From Bradyrhizobium sp. CSS354 (GTDB lineage Bacteria; Pseudomonadota; Alphaproteobacteria; Rhizobiales; Xanthobacteraceae), in assembly GCF_029051725.1 (NCBI RefSeq), contig NZ_JAACFU010000025.1:1-64000 (forward strand): DNA of 64,000 nt, in the 5' to 3' direction. The notes beneath the pieces are model-generated. The model was not told where the DNA came from and ran no database searches. It saw nothing but the letters and a program-made list of their open reading frames with translations. Below, in pieces: positions 29,807 to 39,952 of this stretch. The position numbers and the translations under genes are program-made. Position 1 is the stretch's first letter; each line of letters begins with the position of its first letter.

Positions 29807-31156
29807 ATGTCACCAGCGTCCATTGGGCACGCGTCAAATGCCAAATCGCGCATTGGCGCCATCTTACGTGCGACGAGCGGCAACTTCCTCGAGCAGTTCG
29901 ACTTCTTTTTGTTTGGGTTCTACGCCAGTACCATCGGAAACGCGTTCTTTCCATCAGAGAGCGAAACGGCTTCACTGCTCAACACTTTCGGTGTGTTCTG
30001 GCTGGGTGCCTTGATGCGACCTGTTGGCGCGATCGTGCTTGGAGCCTATATTGACCAGATTGGCCGTCGGCAAGGCCTGGTGATCACGCTTTCGATCATG
30101 GCCATTGGCACCATCATCATCGCCTTTTGTCCCGGCTACGCGACGATCGGCATTGCCGCACCCGTGATCGTGCTGTTCGGACGGCTGTTGCAGGGATTTT
30201 CTGCCGGCGTTGAGGTTGGCGGCGTTTCCGTCTACCTCTCCGAGATTGCCACTCCGGGCAACCGCGGTTTTTACACGTCGTTTCAGTCCTCGAGCCAGCA
30301 GGTTGCGATCTTTGTCGCGGCTCTTATCGGATATTTTTTGAGCGAAGCACTTCCGGCTGAAATGGTTGCCTCATGGGGCTGGCGGATCCCGTTCTTCCTT
30401 GGCTGCTTGATCGTTCCGCTTATCTTCCTCCTGCGCCGGACACTGGAGGAAACTCCGGAGTTTCTGGTCATGAAGAACCACCCAACGGCCCGCGAGGTCT
30501 TCGCCTCCACAGTTGCGAACTGGCGCATTGTCATTCTCGGCATGATGATCGCGATGCTGACGACTACGACCTTCTATTTCGTCACGGTGTACACGCCTAC
30601 ATTCGGCAAGCACGTATTGCAGCTGTCGTCGCAGAACACGCTCTTGGTAACGCTTTTGGTCGCCGTGACGAACTTCATCTGGAACCCAATTGGCGGCGCG
30701 ATTTCAGACAAAATCGGCCGGAAGCCGATCTTGGTGACGATTGCCGGCCTCGCCTTGGTGACCGTGTATCCGGCGTTGTCTTGGCTCGTGACCGACCCAA
30801 GCTTTGGCAAGATGCTGGTGGTGGAGATGATATTCTCGTTCTACTTTGGCACCTATAGCGGGGCCATGTTGGGCGCTCTAGTCGAAATCGTGCCGAAGCA
30901 CGTTCGCACAACCTGCTTTTCTTTGGCCTTCTCACTCGCCGCAGCTCTCTTTGGCACGTTGACGCCGCTCGCATCAACTTGGCTGATCCATCGGACCGAT
31001 GACAAGGCTTCGCCAGGTTTTTGGCTAATGTTTGCAGCTTTGCTCGGCATCATCGCCGCGCTCACGATTTATCCAGGAAGCACAAAGAGAGTTGCGAAAC
31101 CGGCGAGACCCGAGCGGTCTAACAGGGCCGTAACCGCGCAATTTGCCACGCATTAG
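29807..31156 (+). CDS. MFS metabolite:H+ symporter (citrate/dicarboxylate symporter-like)
   Basis: This 449-aa inner-membrane transporter has 12 predicted helices. MFS signatures include [17 protein letters not shown] at the first helix, [17 protein letters not shown] in the loop between helices 2 and 3, and [14 protein letters not shown] in the equivalent C-terminal loop. The segment [25 protein letters not shown] is typical of the metabolite:H+ symporter subfamily (citrate, tricarballylate, ketoglutarate, proline/betaine). The substrate cannot be read from sequence. The start is ATG at 29807 with GAGAGGAAG upstream. It follows nodM by about 150 bp in the same direction. Confidence 0.85.
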   Translation: MSPASIGHASNAKSRIGAILRATSGNFLEQFDFFLFGFYASTIGNAFFPSESETASLLNTFGVFWLGALMRPVGAIVLGAYIDQIGRRQGLVITLSIMAIGTIIIAFCPGYATIGIAAPVIVLFGRLLQGFSAGVEVGGVSVYLSEIATPGNRGFYTSFQSSSQQVAIFVAALIGYFLSEALPAEMVASWGWRIPFFLGCLIVPLIFLLRRTLEETPEFLVMKNHPTAREVFASTVANWRIVILGMMIAMLTTTTFYFVTVYTPTFGKHVLQLSSQNTLLVTLLVAVTNFIWNPIGGAISDKIGRKPILVTIAGLALVTVYPALSWLVTDPSFGKMLVVEMIFSFYFGTYSGAMLGALVEIVPKHVRTTCFSLAFSLAAALFGTLTPLASTWLIHRTDDKASPGFWLMFAALLGIIAALTIYPGSTKRVAKPARPERSNRAVTAQFATH

Positions 31157-31736
31157 CACGCGCGCCCACGGCGACGTTGACGGCCCGAGACCGAACTTCG
31201 TGCGTGACTGCCCTTGCGGTGATCTCACGGTGGTGCGCGGCCGACTCTGCCGGTCACGGTTCTTCCTGTGCGATCGCGGGCAGTATCGGGACGAGCTGGC
31301 GCTGATGTTGACCGGGGATGGCTGAGCATTATCAGCTAACCCCTGTTCTGTCATCGAGGGGACGATGATAATGCCCGCACTTTGCAGTCACGCGAAACAC
31401 CCAGATCTCGCGCGAGGGATAGATCCCTCGCGCGAGCTCCGCGCAGCGAATTCGGCGGGGTACTCTGTACGGCTGCCACACAAACTGAACGGCCACGTCC
31501 GTCAAGCTGGATGAATTCCCGAGCGAACCGATGTCTCGCGCCGAACTTACGAGAGGTCTGGTATGTGGATCAGATACCGGCCGCTCGGCGCTCAGATACG
31601 CAAGTCGGATGCTCACCCGTTTTATGTATTTCGAAAGGAGCGGCCGAAAGGTCGATCTTCCTCGTGCAATCGAGCGACGGGCCAATGCATGACCACGACC
31701 CAGGCCATCGCTGGCTCTGCTCGATCGGCCGCGACT
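31157..31736. other. Gene-free stretch between convergent MFS and fixA genes
   Basis: No credible open frame is present. Transcripts from both sides should end here, but I cannot point to a clear hairpin with a T-tract. Confidence 0.4.
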
Positions 31737-32603
31737 TCACGCGCCGGTCGCTTGTGCGGACGAGGTACCGCGCGCGAGCTGTGCGAGCTCCTCCTCAAGC
31801 ATAGGGTTGTGCTTGAACATGGCGTCGATCAATGCTTGCGCCGGCTGCTCGGCCGCCTCCACCCACGTCGCCTTCTCCGCGCGCGCGGCGGGCGCGAAAA
31901 CACGTTTGACCACCGTCGGCGACCCCCTCAGACCGCATTTGGCCATGTCATCCACGCCAGCATTTTGGGCGCTCCATTTTACGATTGTGGCCCGGGCGGC
32001 ACGCAGCGCATCTATCATTGCGCCGCGGCGAATTTGATTGGTTGCCTCTAACATGCTGACCAGACACGGCAGCTTGGAACGCAACACCTGGACGCCGCCT
32101 TCGCAGCGCCGTTCCGCCTCGATTGTGCGTGCTTTGAAGTCCAACGCTTTGATTGTGGAGACGTACGTAAGCTGCTGGACCCCGAGCCTCTTTGCGATGC
32201 CAGGCCCCACCTGCGCCGTATCGCCGTCGATCGTCTGCTTGCCAGTGAATATCACGTCCGGCGGGCCATATTCCCTCCCGATAGTGCGAACCGCGCACGC
32301 CAGCGCGTAACTCGTCGCCAGCGTATCGGAGCCCGCGAAGCTGCGATCGGTGAGTAGGACAGTGCGATCGGCACCAAATGTCAGTGCCTTTCGGAGAGAT
32401 TCTTCGGCCGACGGTGGCCCCATTGTGAGGACGGTAATTTCGCCGCCGAACCTATCTCGTAGCTCGAGCGCAGCTTCCAGTGCGAAGAGATCATATGGGT
32501 TGATGATTGTCGGCACGCCCTGGCGCATGATTGTATTCGTAACAGGGTGTACGCGGATTTGCGCGGAGTCCGGGACCTGTTTGATGCAGACGATGCTGTG
32601 CAT
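31737..32603 (-). CDS. fixA: FixA, electron transfer flavoprotein beta subunit
   Basis: FixA is the beta subunit of the FixABCX electron-bifurcating complex that supplies reductant for nitrogenase. The 288-aa protein starts at the ATG at 32603, with AGGAG just upstream. It shows HSIVCIKQVPDSAQIRVHP, NPYDLFALEAALELRD, and the nucleotide-binding block DVIFTGKQTIDGDTAQVGPGIA. The frame extends further upstream without homology. It lies downstream of nifA on the same strand, as in Bradyrhizobium japonicum, where fixA is separate from fixBCX. A sigma-54 type promoter precedes it. Confidence 0.95.
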   Translation of the reverse strand: MHSIVCIKQVPDSAQIRVHPVTNTIMRQGVPTIINPYDLFALEAALELRDRFGGEITVLTMGPPSAEESLRKALTFGADRTVLLTDRSFAGSDTLATSYALACAVRTIGREYGPPDVIFTGKQTIDGDTAQVGPGIAKRLGVQQLTYVSTIKALDFKARTIEAERRCEGGVQVLRSKLPCLVSMLEATNQIRRGAMIDALRAARATIVKWSAQNAGVDDMAKCGLRGSPTVVKRVFAPAARAEKATWVEAAEQPAQALIDAMFKHNPMLEEELAQLARGTSSAQATGA

Positions 32604-32637
32604 TACTTCTCCTAAGATGCTGAGCCGGCTCCCGACG

Positions 32638-32653
32638 AGCAAATGTCATACCA
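32638..32653 (-). promoter_or_regulatory. Sigma-54 (-24/-12) promoter of fixA
   Basis: On the minus strand TGGTAT-GACAT-TTGCT matches the TGGCAC-N5-TTGCW consensus with the invariant GG and GC 12 bp apart. The expected start lies about 20-25 bp upstream of the fixA ATG. A possible imperfect NifA upstream site (TGT-N10-ACG, one mismatch) is at 32707-32722. Confidence 0.75.
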
Positions 32654-33011
32654 CCCCAGGCATTTCGCCGATGAGGAAGGCATATAAAGACTGACGGCGA
32701 GTCGGTTGTCGCAACTGCGACGGCTTGAGCATGGTCGTGATCTCGAGCTGATCTGAGTTACGAGCAGCAACGGAGCCGCAGCAACCACGCGCCGGCTTCT
32801 CGCCAAACCAGTTTTCAGGGCGAATACGTTGCAAACAGACGGATGACAAGACAAGCCGACGCGAAGACGCCCGATACCTCACCGGCGAGCGTATCCAACC
32901 AAGACATAAGGCGAGCATCAGCATCATGCATCAGAGCTGGCAAGCGCCTCTTGCCACGCTCTCCTATCCTAGTCGGACGAGCGCGAGAGAGGAGCGAGCC
33001 CGACGCTTCGT

Positions 33012-34769
33012 TCAGAAGCGCTTGATCTCGACACCGTGTCTTCGCAAGGCATAGCCAATCTGGCGCGGGGTTAGTCCAAGCAGGCGCGCGGCTTTCGCCT
33101 GTACCCACCCGGATCTTTCCATGGCGGCGATGACGCGCTCGCGATCGGTGAGTTTCGCAGCACCCACCGCGGGGCGCCCCGGTGGCCCTAGCGGTGTCAG
33201 CTCGCTGCTTACCGGCTGAACGGCTGTTATAGCTTCTGGAGGCGGCATGCTCAGCGTCGCGGGAAGTGAGAAATTCGGGCTCGGCTGTCGCGCCATTTCC
33301 ACCGGACCACAGTTCCATAGCATGGCCGACAGGCATTGCCCGTGGCAGCATGCAAAATCATGTCTTACGATCGACGATCCTTGCGCGAGGGTCGCGGTCC
33401 GCTGCACGCAGTTCTCGAGCTCGCGGACATTACCGGGAAATTCGCAACTCATGAGGACCTCAATCGCACTTGAATCGAACACCAGAGCACGGCCGTTTTC
33501 ATTGTTGAAGTTCATCAAGAAGCGAGCGGCGAGAAGCGGAATATCAGTGCGTCTTTCACGCAGCGGGGGCAGTTGCAGAGGAACCACGCTGATGCGGTAA
33601 TAGAGATCGGCACGAAACTCCCTCCTTGCCACCGCCTCTTCAAGATTCCTGTTCGTCGCTGCAATCACGCGGACGTCGACCTTGATCGTCTGATTGCCGC
33701 CCACCCGCTCGAATTCCTGCTCCTGAAGCACGCGCAGAAGTTTCGCCTGGAAAGACGCCGAGATCTCACCGATCTCATCCAGAAACAACGTTCCCTTGTC
33801 GGCGAGCTCGAAGCGACCCTTGCGCGCATTGAAGGCGCCCGTAAACGCCCCCTTCTCGTGACCGAACAATTCGGATTCTAGCACCGTCTCAGTCAGGGCT
33901 GCGCAATTCAGCTTGATAAAGGGGCGTTTGGTCCGCGCTGAATGCTCGTGAATAGCCTTCGCGACCAGCTCTTTTCCGGTACCCGATTCGCCGCGCAGCA
34001 GAACCGTGCTGTTGGATTTTGCGATCACCTCGACCTTCTCAAGTAACGCGCGGAGCGCCGGGCTATCGCCAATAATTCCGTCGACTTGAACCTTCTTACG
34101 CTCCCGCCCATGAGGCTTTGGTTCGGACAGCTGCTTCTGCAGCCGGAATTCCTCGTCCATAAGGCGCCCGCGATCGCGCTCAAAAATGGAATGCAGCTTC
34201 GCGGTCTGGCCCACAAGGCTAGCGACCATGGTCAGCAGGTGGAGGTCGTCATCGAGCTGCGCGCGCATCCCGTTGTCCGCGATACGGTCAATGCTCAGCG
34301 TACCCGCAACTTTCTCGTCAATGTCTATGGGAACGCCGATGAATGCAACACGCGTATTAACGGCGGCAGCATCTAGCATCTCGACATCCGAAGAACTAAA
34401 GGCCGAATGCAGCGCTACGTTCTCGGCGATGAGCGGCTGCCCCGACGCCACGATTTGATCAATTGCTCCTTGCGGCAAGCGCACCGCGCGGCGGGAATCG
34501 CGGTCTTCGTTCCGACCGTCGCCTATGATGATCGGCGGCACGCCGTCATGACCGAAGAGACACACGATGCCGCGGCGCATCTGCACGAGCGATTGCAGAC
34601 GCTCGATGACGCTCTCCAGCTTGGCTTCGAGCCGGGCTAGGCCGGTCAGCGTGTGCGCTATTTCAAAGACCGTGCTTAACGATTTCTCTTGCGACGGCAC
34701 AATATAACCGGAGGGGTCCGCTTCGGAGGTTGAGTTTAGTTTTTCGCGCAGGGAAACGTTGTCCAGCAT
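33012..34769 (-). CDS. nifA: NifA, sigma-54-dependent activator of nif and fix genes
   Basis: This 585-aa enhancer-binding protein has an N-terminal GAF domain (about 20-170) and a central AAA+ domain. The AAA+ domain has Walker A GESGTGKE and the sigma-54-contacting GAFTGA loop. A C-terminal Fis-type HTH ([24 protein letters not shown]) follows. The cysteine pattern C-x11-C-x19-C-x4-C at the end of the AAA+ domain and linker is intact (SCEFPG, ENC, ACCHGQC). This is the oxygen-sensitive NifA class of rhizobia, which needs no NifL. The ATG at 34769 has a GGAG ribosome binding site and the expected length; the upstream frame extension is not homologous. It is the second gene of the fixR-nifA operon. 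Confidence 0.97.
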   Translation of the reverse strand: MLDNVSLREKLNSTSEADPSGYIVPSQEKSLSTVFEIAHTLTGLARLEAKLESVIERLQSLVQMRRGIVCLFGHDGVPPIIIGDGRNEDRDSRRAVRLPQGAIDQIVASGQPLIAENVALHSAFSSSDVEMLDAAAVNTRVAFIGVPIDIDEKVAGTLSIDRIADNGMRAQLDDDLHLLTMVASLVGQTAKLHSIFERDRGRLMDEEFRLQKQLSEPKPHGRERKKVQVDGIIGDSPALRALLEKVEVIAKSNSTVLLRGESGTGKELVAKAIHEHSARTKRPFIKLNCAALTETVLESELFGHEKGAFTGAFNARKGRFELADKGTLFLDEIGEISASFQAKLLRVLQEQEFERVGGNQTIKVDVRVIAATNRNLEEAVARREFRADLYYRISVVPLQLPPLRERRTDIPLLAARFLMNFNNENGRALVFDSSAIEVLMSCEFPGNVRELENCVQRTATLAQGSSIVRHDFACCHGQCLSAMLWNCGPVEMARQPSPNFSLPATLSMPPPEAITAVQPVSSELTPLGPPGRPAVGAAKLTDRERVIAAMERSGWVQAKAARLLGLTPRQIGYALRRHGVEIKRF

Positions 34770-35027
34770 AACGACTTCTCCGTTCCTTTCTTGATCCTCC
34801 CATGATCTTGATCGGACTTGTTGGACGCGTGTTGCATGCCCCTCGATCTGACATCCGGTTCTCAGGGCGGTGCGAGAGATGACGCCTCTTCTTGGCACGT
34901 CGGCAGCACCTACAGTGACTAGATTTCGCTGCGTTATTCTTTCAACTCCCTGGCGGATTCGCCCTGGCCAAAATGACGTCCATCCGGGATGGCTCAGATG
35001 AACCGGGCTTCGCCTGGAGCGAGTTCA

Positions 35028-35864
35028 TCACAAGTGTTGTCCGCCATTGATCGGGACTTCGGCGCCAGTGACATAACTTGCCGCATCTGAACATAGGAAG
35101 AAAATGACCTTGGCGACTTCCTCGGGTGTACCCACTCGGCGAAGTGGGATCTTTGGCACAAGATGCGCTTCCGTGGCAGGCGACAAAATGTCCGTCTTGA
35201 TTTCTCCAGGCGCGACCGCATTGACGCGAATGCCATGTGAGGCGTAATCGTGCGCCATTTCGCGCGTGAGACAAGCGAGCGCAGCTTTCGAAGTCGCATA
35301 TGCCGTGCCTGCAAATGGATGCACGCGCGAGCCGGCGATCGAAGTCACATTGACGATCGAGCCTGAAGCCGCTTTTAGCTCATCGAACAGACCTTGGGCG
35401 AGAAGGATCGGCGCCACCAGATTGAGGTGGAACACGCGCATCCAGGTATCGACTGAGGTCGCCAGTGACGTCAGCCGGGCACCGTTCGGCATTTTTGGTG
35501 ACGTTCCGGCATTGTTTATCAGTCCATGCAATGGTGCGCCGGCAAGGCACTCCTTGATCTCGGCAATCACGCGCGGCAGCGTCCGATGGTCGCTCAGGTC
35601 GACTTTGATATAGCTGTCGCCCTCTGAATTCCATGGGCAGCGCACCGCGTCGAATGGTTGGCGCGCGCAAGAAATGACGCGCCAACCGGCCTGCGAAAAC
35701 AATTTTCCGGTGGCGCGACCGATACCGCGCGATGCTCCGGTCAACACCAGCGTCTTCCGCTCACGCAGCAGGCGGCGCGCTCGATCGGCGTGAGTTGGAC
35801 CGCCAAAGTCCGTGTCCGACGATTGAGCTGGGACCGCCTGTTCATTTAGTAGACCTAGATTCAC
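35028..35864 (-). CDS. fixR: FixR, short-chain dehydrogenase/reductase
   Basis: FixR is an SDR-family oxidoreductase co-transcribed with nifA in Bradyrhizobium; its substrate is unknown. The product has 278 aa from a GTG at 35864, preceded by GGGAG. This gives exactly the length of known FixR. Motifs are TGASRGIG (cofactor binding), NNAG, the catalytic YATSK, and a C-terminal GAEVPINGGQHL. It is followed by nifA after about 260 bp. The longer frame upstream of the GTG has no homology. Confidence 0.95.
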   Translation of the reverse strand: MNLGLLNEQAVPAQSSDTDFGGPTHADRARRLLRERKTLVLTGASRGIGRATGKLFSQAGWRVISCARQPFDAVRCPWNSEGDSYIKVDLSDHRTLPRVIAEIKECLAGAPLHGLINNAGTSPKMPNGARLTSLATSVDTWMRVFHLNLVAPILLAQGLFDELKAASGSIVNVTSIAGSRVHPFAGTAYATSKAALACLTREMAHDYASHGIRVNAVAPGEIKTDILSPATEAHLVPKIPLRRVGTPEEVAKVIFFLCSDAASYVTGAEVPINGGQHL

Positions 35865-35903
35865 ATGCCGCTCCCGTCCGCTTCCCTCGGCTGAGCACCT
35901 GGT

Positions 35904-35918
35904 GCAGGATCCGGGCCA
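35904..35918 (-). promoter_or_regulatory. Sigma-54 (-24/-12) promoter of fixR-nifA
   Basis: On the minus strand TGGCCC-GGATC-CTGC keeps the GG and GC dinucleotides at the 12-bp spacing of sigma-54 promoters. It lies about 40 bp upstream of the fixR GTG. The fixR-nifA operon of Bradyrhizobium is known to have such a promoter, giving NifA autoactivation. A RegR-type upstream element may also be present, but I could not match it convincingly. Confidence 0.7.
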
Positions 35919-37237
35919 AAGCGACGCAGGGCACAAGCGGCGAACCTTTGCGACCCAAATGGCAGATTCCGAACATCTCGCCTGTTCGCTTTTCTACAAT
36001 GGCAACGCCCCGTCAATGGCAGGACCATCGCCGTGTTTCCGGGCGCGTTACAAATGCGTGCGGGCTCGATTTTCGGGTCGAGAAGCCGGCGTTTGCACCG
36101 CGAGCTGACTACATCGCTCTGCCCAGGTGGCCTGAGGCTCATTCGCCAGGGCAAGATAGATCAAAGCTCCCCTTGGCGGAGATCAGGACCGATGCTAGTT
36201 CGTGCGATTCCTTCTCGGCCGCTGTGCGCGCGCACACGCGGCTGTTGATCAATCCGATACGATGGGCCAGGGGTCGTGCTGCTCGCAAGGTCCAACAAAA
36301 AGGACGTGATGGGCGCATGAATGAATAAAATGAATAAGAAGACTAGCTAGTGGCAAACAGATTGCCCAGCAAGGGCGATCTATCCACCGGGCGCGCCCTT
36401 GTTGCTGCTGGAACAATTACACGTGATTGGCCTGCTGCGTTGAACGCCGGACAACAATCACTGTGCTCTTCGCCGTCTGCTCGGGGATGGCACTTTTTGG
36501 CTGCGATGATGATACGGCCAAAGCCCTTCCGGACGACACGGCTTACGCATCTTGGCGCGAAGCATTACGTAGCCAAGCCGCTGGCGCTCGTAGTATTGGC
36601 CGAGGCTTCGCACCCGTACGCCTGATCGTGCCGGCATAGCATCCGTCGCACAAGCAGCCGTATTAACGGTCGGCCGGCCAGGCGTTGCACCCGGGGCGGA
36701 AATCACCACCGTTTCGTTTCTGCGATATACCTCGCCAAGCAGATGGGTCGACGCCAGCACTATCAGGCCGATGATCTCGGCAGGCCATTAATTAGCCCGA
36801 GCAGCCTCGTGGTAAGTGGTTCGGCGTGGAATAAGGCACCCCTTTGGTCCGCGCGCTAAACTGGTAGCGCTCGTGTCCTCGGAACTGGTCGGGATTGCGG
36901 AGGCAGAGAAGCGCGGGCTGTTCGAGCATCGTCGCGGCCTCCCTCGCGGTCGTTTTGGGTCTCGACGATGTCGCGGTGATGGGCGCCGATTTTTGGAATC
37001 GGCGAGCACGGCCGGCCATTCCCCGGTCGACGTCAGGCTCAGCCAGGCCGGCCTGCGCGATCTCCTTGGCCCGCAACACGTAGCTGGCGGCCAGCACTCA
37101 ATGCCGCGCCGCAAGCTTCGTACCTGGCTTTCGTGGTCAACTAAACCACGCTCTCCGCTTCACGCGGCCGTGAGCATAGGACTCCTGCAGTCGGATGCGG
37201 CCGCCATCATTGCGGCTACATCCAACAACAGTGCTAG
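35919..37237. other. Gene-free stretch between fixR and the nopP-like pseudogene
   Basis: The part next to 35918 should hold the upstream activator sites of fixR-nifA. Beyond that, short overlapping frames on both strands show no recognisable domain, and I consider them chance or decayed sequence. Confidence 0.4.
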
Positions 37238-38070
37238 TCACATGAAATCATCCTCGTACGCGTATCTGGGGGAACCTGGTGCGCTCTCGGTATCACTGCT
37301 CCCGTTCTCCTCAGCTTTGGAGAGATAGAGTCGAAGTTTGTCCGCACGCTGCCATTCACCGGCACTGTTCTTCGTCCACTTGTCGGGATGCTGCGCAGGG
37401 TCCAGTACCATGCCGCCATCAGCCAGTTGAACGAAACCCATCTTCGCTGCACGGGCTTGTGCTTCTGGATTGTCCGGATGCCAATTCAGCAATGGTCGTT
37501 CGCCATCGATCCGAAGTTGATGCTCAAGCAGAATATCGCCGGCGTTCTCGACAAGTGGATGAGCGACCTGAAAATCCACGAACGAGGTAATCTCAGCCCG
37601 GCCAGGAAACTGGTGTCGCCAATCGTCCGATTCGAATTCAGTCATGCTGAACCCGCCTTCCGTTCTCATCAGTCCGGCGCTCTGGTTTCCCAATTGGTAG
37701 CTGAAATACCGCGCTTCGTCCGAATCTCGCCTCACCGCGTATTGCCTAGCAACTTCCGCGGTACGTCTCGCCCTCGAGGCTACGAATTCCGAATACTCTC
37801 GTGGATTCTCGGCAATGTGCATGATATCATCGCCATGAAACCCGCCTCGCTTCCCTCCTGAAAGACGTGATGTCCATCTCCATCACTGGAGGTCTGTCAT
37901 TCAGGATGTATGCTGGTGCTCCCGCAGAAGATGAGCTTCCGCCAGAAGTCGATTCGTCTAAGCGCATCTGGTGCAAACGTGTCAGCGAAGCTTTCGGTTC
38001 CCGCATCGGTTTGCCAGCTGGCGTCATGCGTGTAGGCGCTATCGGAGGATCCACCAATTCGACCATACAT
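37238..38070 (-). pseudogene. nopP: nopP-like type III effector gene, frameshifted
   Basis: The gene starts at an ATG (38070) with a good GGAG ribosome binding site and reads MYGRIGGSSDSAYTHDASW. The frame is then lost near 37960. A second frame gives STSGGSSSSAGAPAYILNDRP and MEMDITSF. A third, from about 37850, gives GDDIMHIAENPREYSEFVASRARR and stays open for 194 aa to RYAYEDDFM. The total span equals about 277 codons. The Ser/Gly-rich N-terminus fits a type III secretion signal, and a tts box lies upstream. Assignment to NopP, an effector that can block nodulation of some hosts, is from memory of the sequence and length. At least two frameshifts make it a probable pseudogene. Confidence 0.65.
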
Positions 38071-38134
38071 AGCTGTTCGCTCTCCTATTTTTTGCATTCG
38101 GTTCAGGCCAGCAAGGCGCGGGAGATACCCATAA

Positions 38135-38163
38135 ATTGCTTAGCTGACGACTAGCTGTTCTCC
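38135..38163 (-). promoter_or_regulatory. tts box (TtsI-binding promoter element)
   Basis: On the minus strand CAGCT-AGTCGT-CAGCT-AAGC followed by an A/T-rich stretch resembles the rhizobial tts box (GTCAGCTT-TCG-(A)AGCT form). It lies about 65 bp upstream of the effector ATG, the usual distance for TtsI-activated type III effector genes. Confidence 0.6.
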
Positions 38164-38699
38164 CGGACGCACAAACCAATCAGAATTGGCTCAAGTCGAC
38201 GAAATTAGGTTGCAACTCGGCTTGACGAAGCTCGCGCATCGGTTCTGCTACGTCCGCTGGATCAAAAAACGGAAGGGCCGTTGCTGGCTCGAGGCGGCGG
38301 GGCCTGCTACTGCAGCTTCGGCTCCCGGTCCACGGGCTTCACTAGGCTTGGCCAATCATTGCTTCATGCCCCTGCGTACCAAACCTAAAGGTCGCCACCA
38401 ACCCGCAAGATCGGGTGGGACTGCGCGGCCGACCTGCTGTAAACAGCCCGACTTGGGTAAAGGCAGTGTGACCAGCGAGACCAGAATAGGGAGCGCCGAG
38501 AGCAAAAGCCCATGCGCCCGCTGTCGAGATCTGGACCTGATCTACGCTCGAGACAGCGGCTTCTGGAAATGCCACATATAAGCTCTGACCGAACGCCGCA
38601 CTCGATCACGTGCCGTAAAGGGGCAGGCCTCTTGTTGACAGGCACCCACCAGATGGCACCAATGTCCATCGGCGTCGCGGTTGGTCTCAATGGGGCACC
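38164..38699. other. Gene-free stretch between the effector promoter and the nod operon terminator
   Basis: Several frames of 70-130 codons overlap on both strands without domains or ribosome binding sites. I see no gene. The inverted repeat arm GGTCTCA at 38683-38689 pairs with TGAGACC at 38753-38759 across the terminator. Confidence 0.4.
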
Positions 38700-38737
38700 A
38701 AAAAAAAGTGAAGCTGCTAACGCCGAAACGGCGTCAC
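38700..38737 (-). terminator. Rho-independent terminator of the nod operon
   Basis: On the minus strand an inner stem ACGCCG-TTT-CGGCGT is enclosed by outer GTGA/TCAC pairing and followed by eight T residues. It begins 48 bp beyond the nodZ stop codon. A further outer arm, GGTCTCA/TGAGACC, brackets the whole structure. It marks the end of the nodK-nodZ transcription unit. Confidence 0.8.
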
Positions 38738-38784
38738 CTTTTGAATGCCGACTGAGACCACTGCAAGCCGATCAACGCGGCAGT

Positions 38785-39759
38785 TCATGAAGCCGCAAAA
38801 TGCTCGTATGGATTATCGATCATCGTCAAATGCACCGAATTGCTCAGGTCGAATTCAATAATGCGGGGCACGAGCAGACGAGCGTAGCGCGTGAAGGCGC
38901 TGGTTGGGGGAAAGCGGATCACGGTAGCGCATCGCGCAAGAAGATACATGTCGACGAGAGCGGAAGCTCCACCTTCAATTCCCATTTCCGCACTATGCAA
39001 CGGCCCTGCCCGATCGGCCTGGAAGCGTTTTGGTACGGCGAAGACATCGGGAAACATACCCGATACGTGATCGAGCACCTGTGCACTGTCCGTGCACAGG
39101 AAAACCTTTACAGGCTTTGGATGTGGCAAAGCCTTGGCTTTACGGATTGCCATGCAGACCTGATGAAGGGCGAGCTCCGAATCGGCCCAGTATGGCCCAT
39201 GCTCCATGATATCTTCGCCATTGCCGTGCCGAACATGAACGCCGATGATGCTATGGCCGCTAAAGTGTTCCTCACAGAACGCGTCGATCCGCGCTCGAAT
39301 CTCAGGCTTGAGTTTGATGTTCCGAAAGATCAGTCGTTCGGCTTCCTCGCTACAACGCCACATCAGGCAAGCGTCACAGACAATGGTGTTGGCTTCGTTA
39401 TCTTCTCTTGACTGGAACAGCTCGGTCAGTTCGTCACGTTCTCGGAAGATCTGCTCATCCGGGCGATTGATGCAGTCGATCGATGGCCTATTCCACCACC
39501 CCGGGAAGAACGGTCCGGGAAACGAGAGCTGGTTGACCCGATCATCGCAAATCACCGGCACTCCAGCAATGTCCTCAACCGGCTCGAAGAACACCGAAAA
39601 GGCGTTGCTGAACGGTTCGTCGACGTAACAGGAACCGCGCCAGTCGATGACGAGCGTCCGCCCGGTCCGCTGCGCGTACGACCAGGCCGACGCCAGCGAC
39701 CAGAGGCAATCACCAAGGCCGGTACGCCTCCGAGAAATAACAAAGCGTTTCTTCGTCAA
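38785..39759 (-). CDS. nodZ: NodZ, alpha-1,6-fucosyltransferase for Nod factors
   Basis: NodZ transfers fucose from GDP-fucose to C6 of the reducing-end GlcNAc of Nod factors. The 324-aa product has the GT23 layout: RRRTGLGDCLWSLASAWSYAQRTGRTLVIDWRG at the N-terminus, and the donor-binding segment GVHVRHGNGEDIMEHGPYW with the essential Arg in VRHGNG. VIRFPPTSAFTRYAR lies near the C-terminus. The start is TTG at 39759 with an AAAGGG ribosome binding site, as no ATG fits the conserved beginning MTKKRFVISRRRTG. It follows nolO by about 190 bp and is the last gene of the operon. noeL and nolK in the window make its donor. Confidence 0.96.
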   Translation of the reverse strand: MTKKRFVISRRRTGLGDCLWSLASAWSYAQRTGRTLVIDWRGSCYVDEPFSNAFSVFFEPVEDIAGVPVICDDRVNQLSFPGPFFPGWWNRPSIDCINRPDEQIFRERDELTELFQSREDNEANTIVCDACLMWRCSEEAERLIFRNIKLKPEIRARIDAFCEEHFSGHSIIGVHVRHGNGEDIMEHGPYWADSELALHQVCMAIRKAKALPHPKPVKVFLCTDSAQVLDHVSGMFPDVFAVPKRFQADRAGPLHSAEMGIEGGASALVDMYLLARCATVIRFPPTSAFTRYARLLVPRIIEFDLSNSVHLTMIDNPYEHFAAS

Positions 39760-39952
39760 ATTATCAAACCCTTTCGTTGCGCAAGATCAGTTTTGTGTGG
39801 CGTACCTACTCTTCTGCAATTCCGAGCCTCGCCAATGGACGGCTGTTCACCTGGACGCAAGGCGATCAACCCGCAAGCCTATCCTTCACGGCACCCGATT
39901 GACAGGTCATGCAAGAGGCGTCCACGGAGCCCTCTTCCGCATTGCTCACCTT

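Noticed and set aside
36427-36639. Possible small lipoprotein (a Cys after a hydrophobic stretch, LFGCDDD)
   Set aside because: The start would be TTG without a ribosome binding site, and the rest of the sequence is not protein-like; other frames are equally open.
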